A stretch of 34,174 bases of DNA from Planctomycetota bacterium. GTDB taxonomy: Bacteria; Planctomycetota; Phycisphaerae; WQYP01. The stretch lies in NCBI GenBank assembly GCA_021790475.1, contig JAJYDU010000009.1, forward strand, positions 1 to 34,174, read 5' to 3'. Made by a program: the position numbers and the translations under genes. Of this stretch, positions 33,904-34,174 are shown piece after piece. Under the pieces are notes generated by a model, which ran no database searches, was not told the origin of the DNA, and worked only from the letters and a program-made list of their open reading frames with translations. Position 1 is the stretch's first letter. Every line of letters begins with the position of its first letter.

Positions 33904-34174
33904 ACAACATCGGACCGGGCGCTATTTCCACCCCCATCGACGCCGACGTGGAAGCCCATCCGCAAATGGAAGCGGCCTTGATGGCCGAGATCCCTCTGGG
34001 CCGCTGGGGCAAGCCCGAGGAAGTTGCGAGTCTGGCGGTGTTTCTGGCCTCCGATGACGCGGCGGAGGGTGCGTGGCATGTTATGCCGCGGGTCGGAGTA
34101 ACTTTCCATACAACATATAGTATCGCCAGCGGTCGTCTTGGCTCAGGCGCAAGGCGCGGAGCGCCAAGATCGCT
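33888..34174 (+). pseudogene. Truncated SDR-family dehydrogenase (C-terminal fragment)
   Basis: In the frame that reads FPITVNNIGPGAISTPIDAD from 33888, a clear SDR C-terminal segment continues through AALMAEIPLGRWGKPEEVAS to LAVFLASDD (about 34050), the sequence used by glucose 1-dehydrogenase-like SDRs after the catalytic Tyr-Lys. The Rossmann GxxxGxG and YxxxK parts are absent upstream, where the propeller gene lies in another frame. After about 34056 homology stops; the expected xxxTGxxxxxDGG end is missing and the frame remains open to the window edge through repeat-like sequence. It is a remnant, not a working enzyme. Confidence 0.7.
34124..34174. repeat. Possible inverted/dispersed repeat at the window end
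   Basis: CTTGGC at 34137-34142 and GCCAAG at 34164-34169 are complementary and enclose GCGCAAGGCGCGGAGC, a composition reminiscent of the short 'cgcaaggcgcgga' repeats found in many GC-rich genomes. It begins where the SDR homology has ended. The window edge prevents a firm call. Confidence 0.3.

Overview
The window looks like a chromosomal segment of a GC-rich planctomycete, probably of class Phycisphaerae. This is inferred from the divergent EF-Tu switch I, the multi-segment SecE ending in the ExRKVxWPT motif, the Zn-free L33, the DAP-lysine pathway gene, the high GC content and the dense GC-rich intergenic palindromes. No rRNA, CRISPR array or intact mobile element is visible.

Left part, mainly plus strand (1-12146). 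It opens with a probable transposase tail. Then come a four-segment membrane protein with an M16 peptidase; a 660-bp repeat-filled gap with a 111-bp tandem repeat; a single-chain pyruvate:ferredoxin/flavodoxin oxidoreductase with a small zinc-ribbon membrane protein and a class V aminotransferase; and ClpC with an SPFH/GYF_2 protein. Middle part (12262-21253): a minus-strand DNA polymerase III delta-prime-like subunit, a plus-strand nucleosidase, a minus-strand UreF homologue with no urease genes near it, then plus-strand serA with an ArsR-type regulator, a two-zinc-ribbon protein and aconitase A.

Right part, mainly minus strand (21441-31156). In transcription order: lutC-like; an OmpA-family lipoprotein; tRNA-His; tRNA-Thr; tuf; rpmG (a 52-aa gene); tRNA-Trp; secE; nusG; a small membrane ORF; rplK; a TIM-barrel isomerase; lysA; xseA. 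This is the start of the classical tuf-secE-nusG-rplK cluster, but after rplK the usual rplA-rplJ-rplL-rpoBC continuation is absent. The window ends with a secreted beta-propeller protein on the plus strand, whose 3' end runs into a truncated SDR dehydrogenase fragment.

How the genes fit together. PFOR and aconitase A point to central carbon metabolism that can use pyruvate through a low-potential electron carrier. SerA and LysA indicate amino-acid biosynthesis. EF-Tu, L33, L11, SecE, NusG and three tRNAs form the translation/secretion core. ClpC and the SPFH protein suggest protein quality control or envelope-stress functions.

Points most worth a second look: EF-Tu lacks the usual RGITI switch I signature (KIVTI instead); all three convergent gene junctions carry palindromes from small repeat families, two of them with compensatory changes; the UreF homologue is isolated; the rplK neighbourhood is rearranged; and an 8-bp perfect inverted repeat abuts a consensus -10 box in front of aconitase. 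I did not find a clear new multi-gene defence or biosynthetic system.
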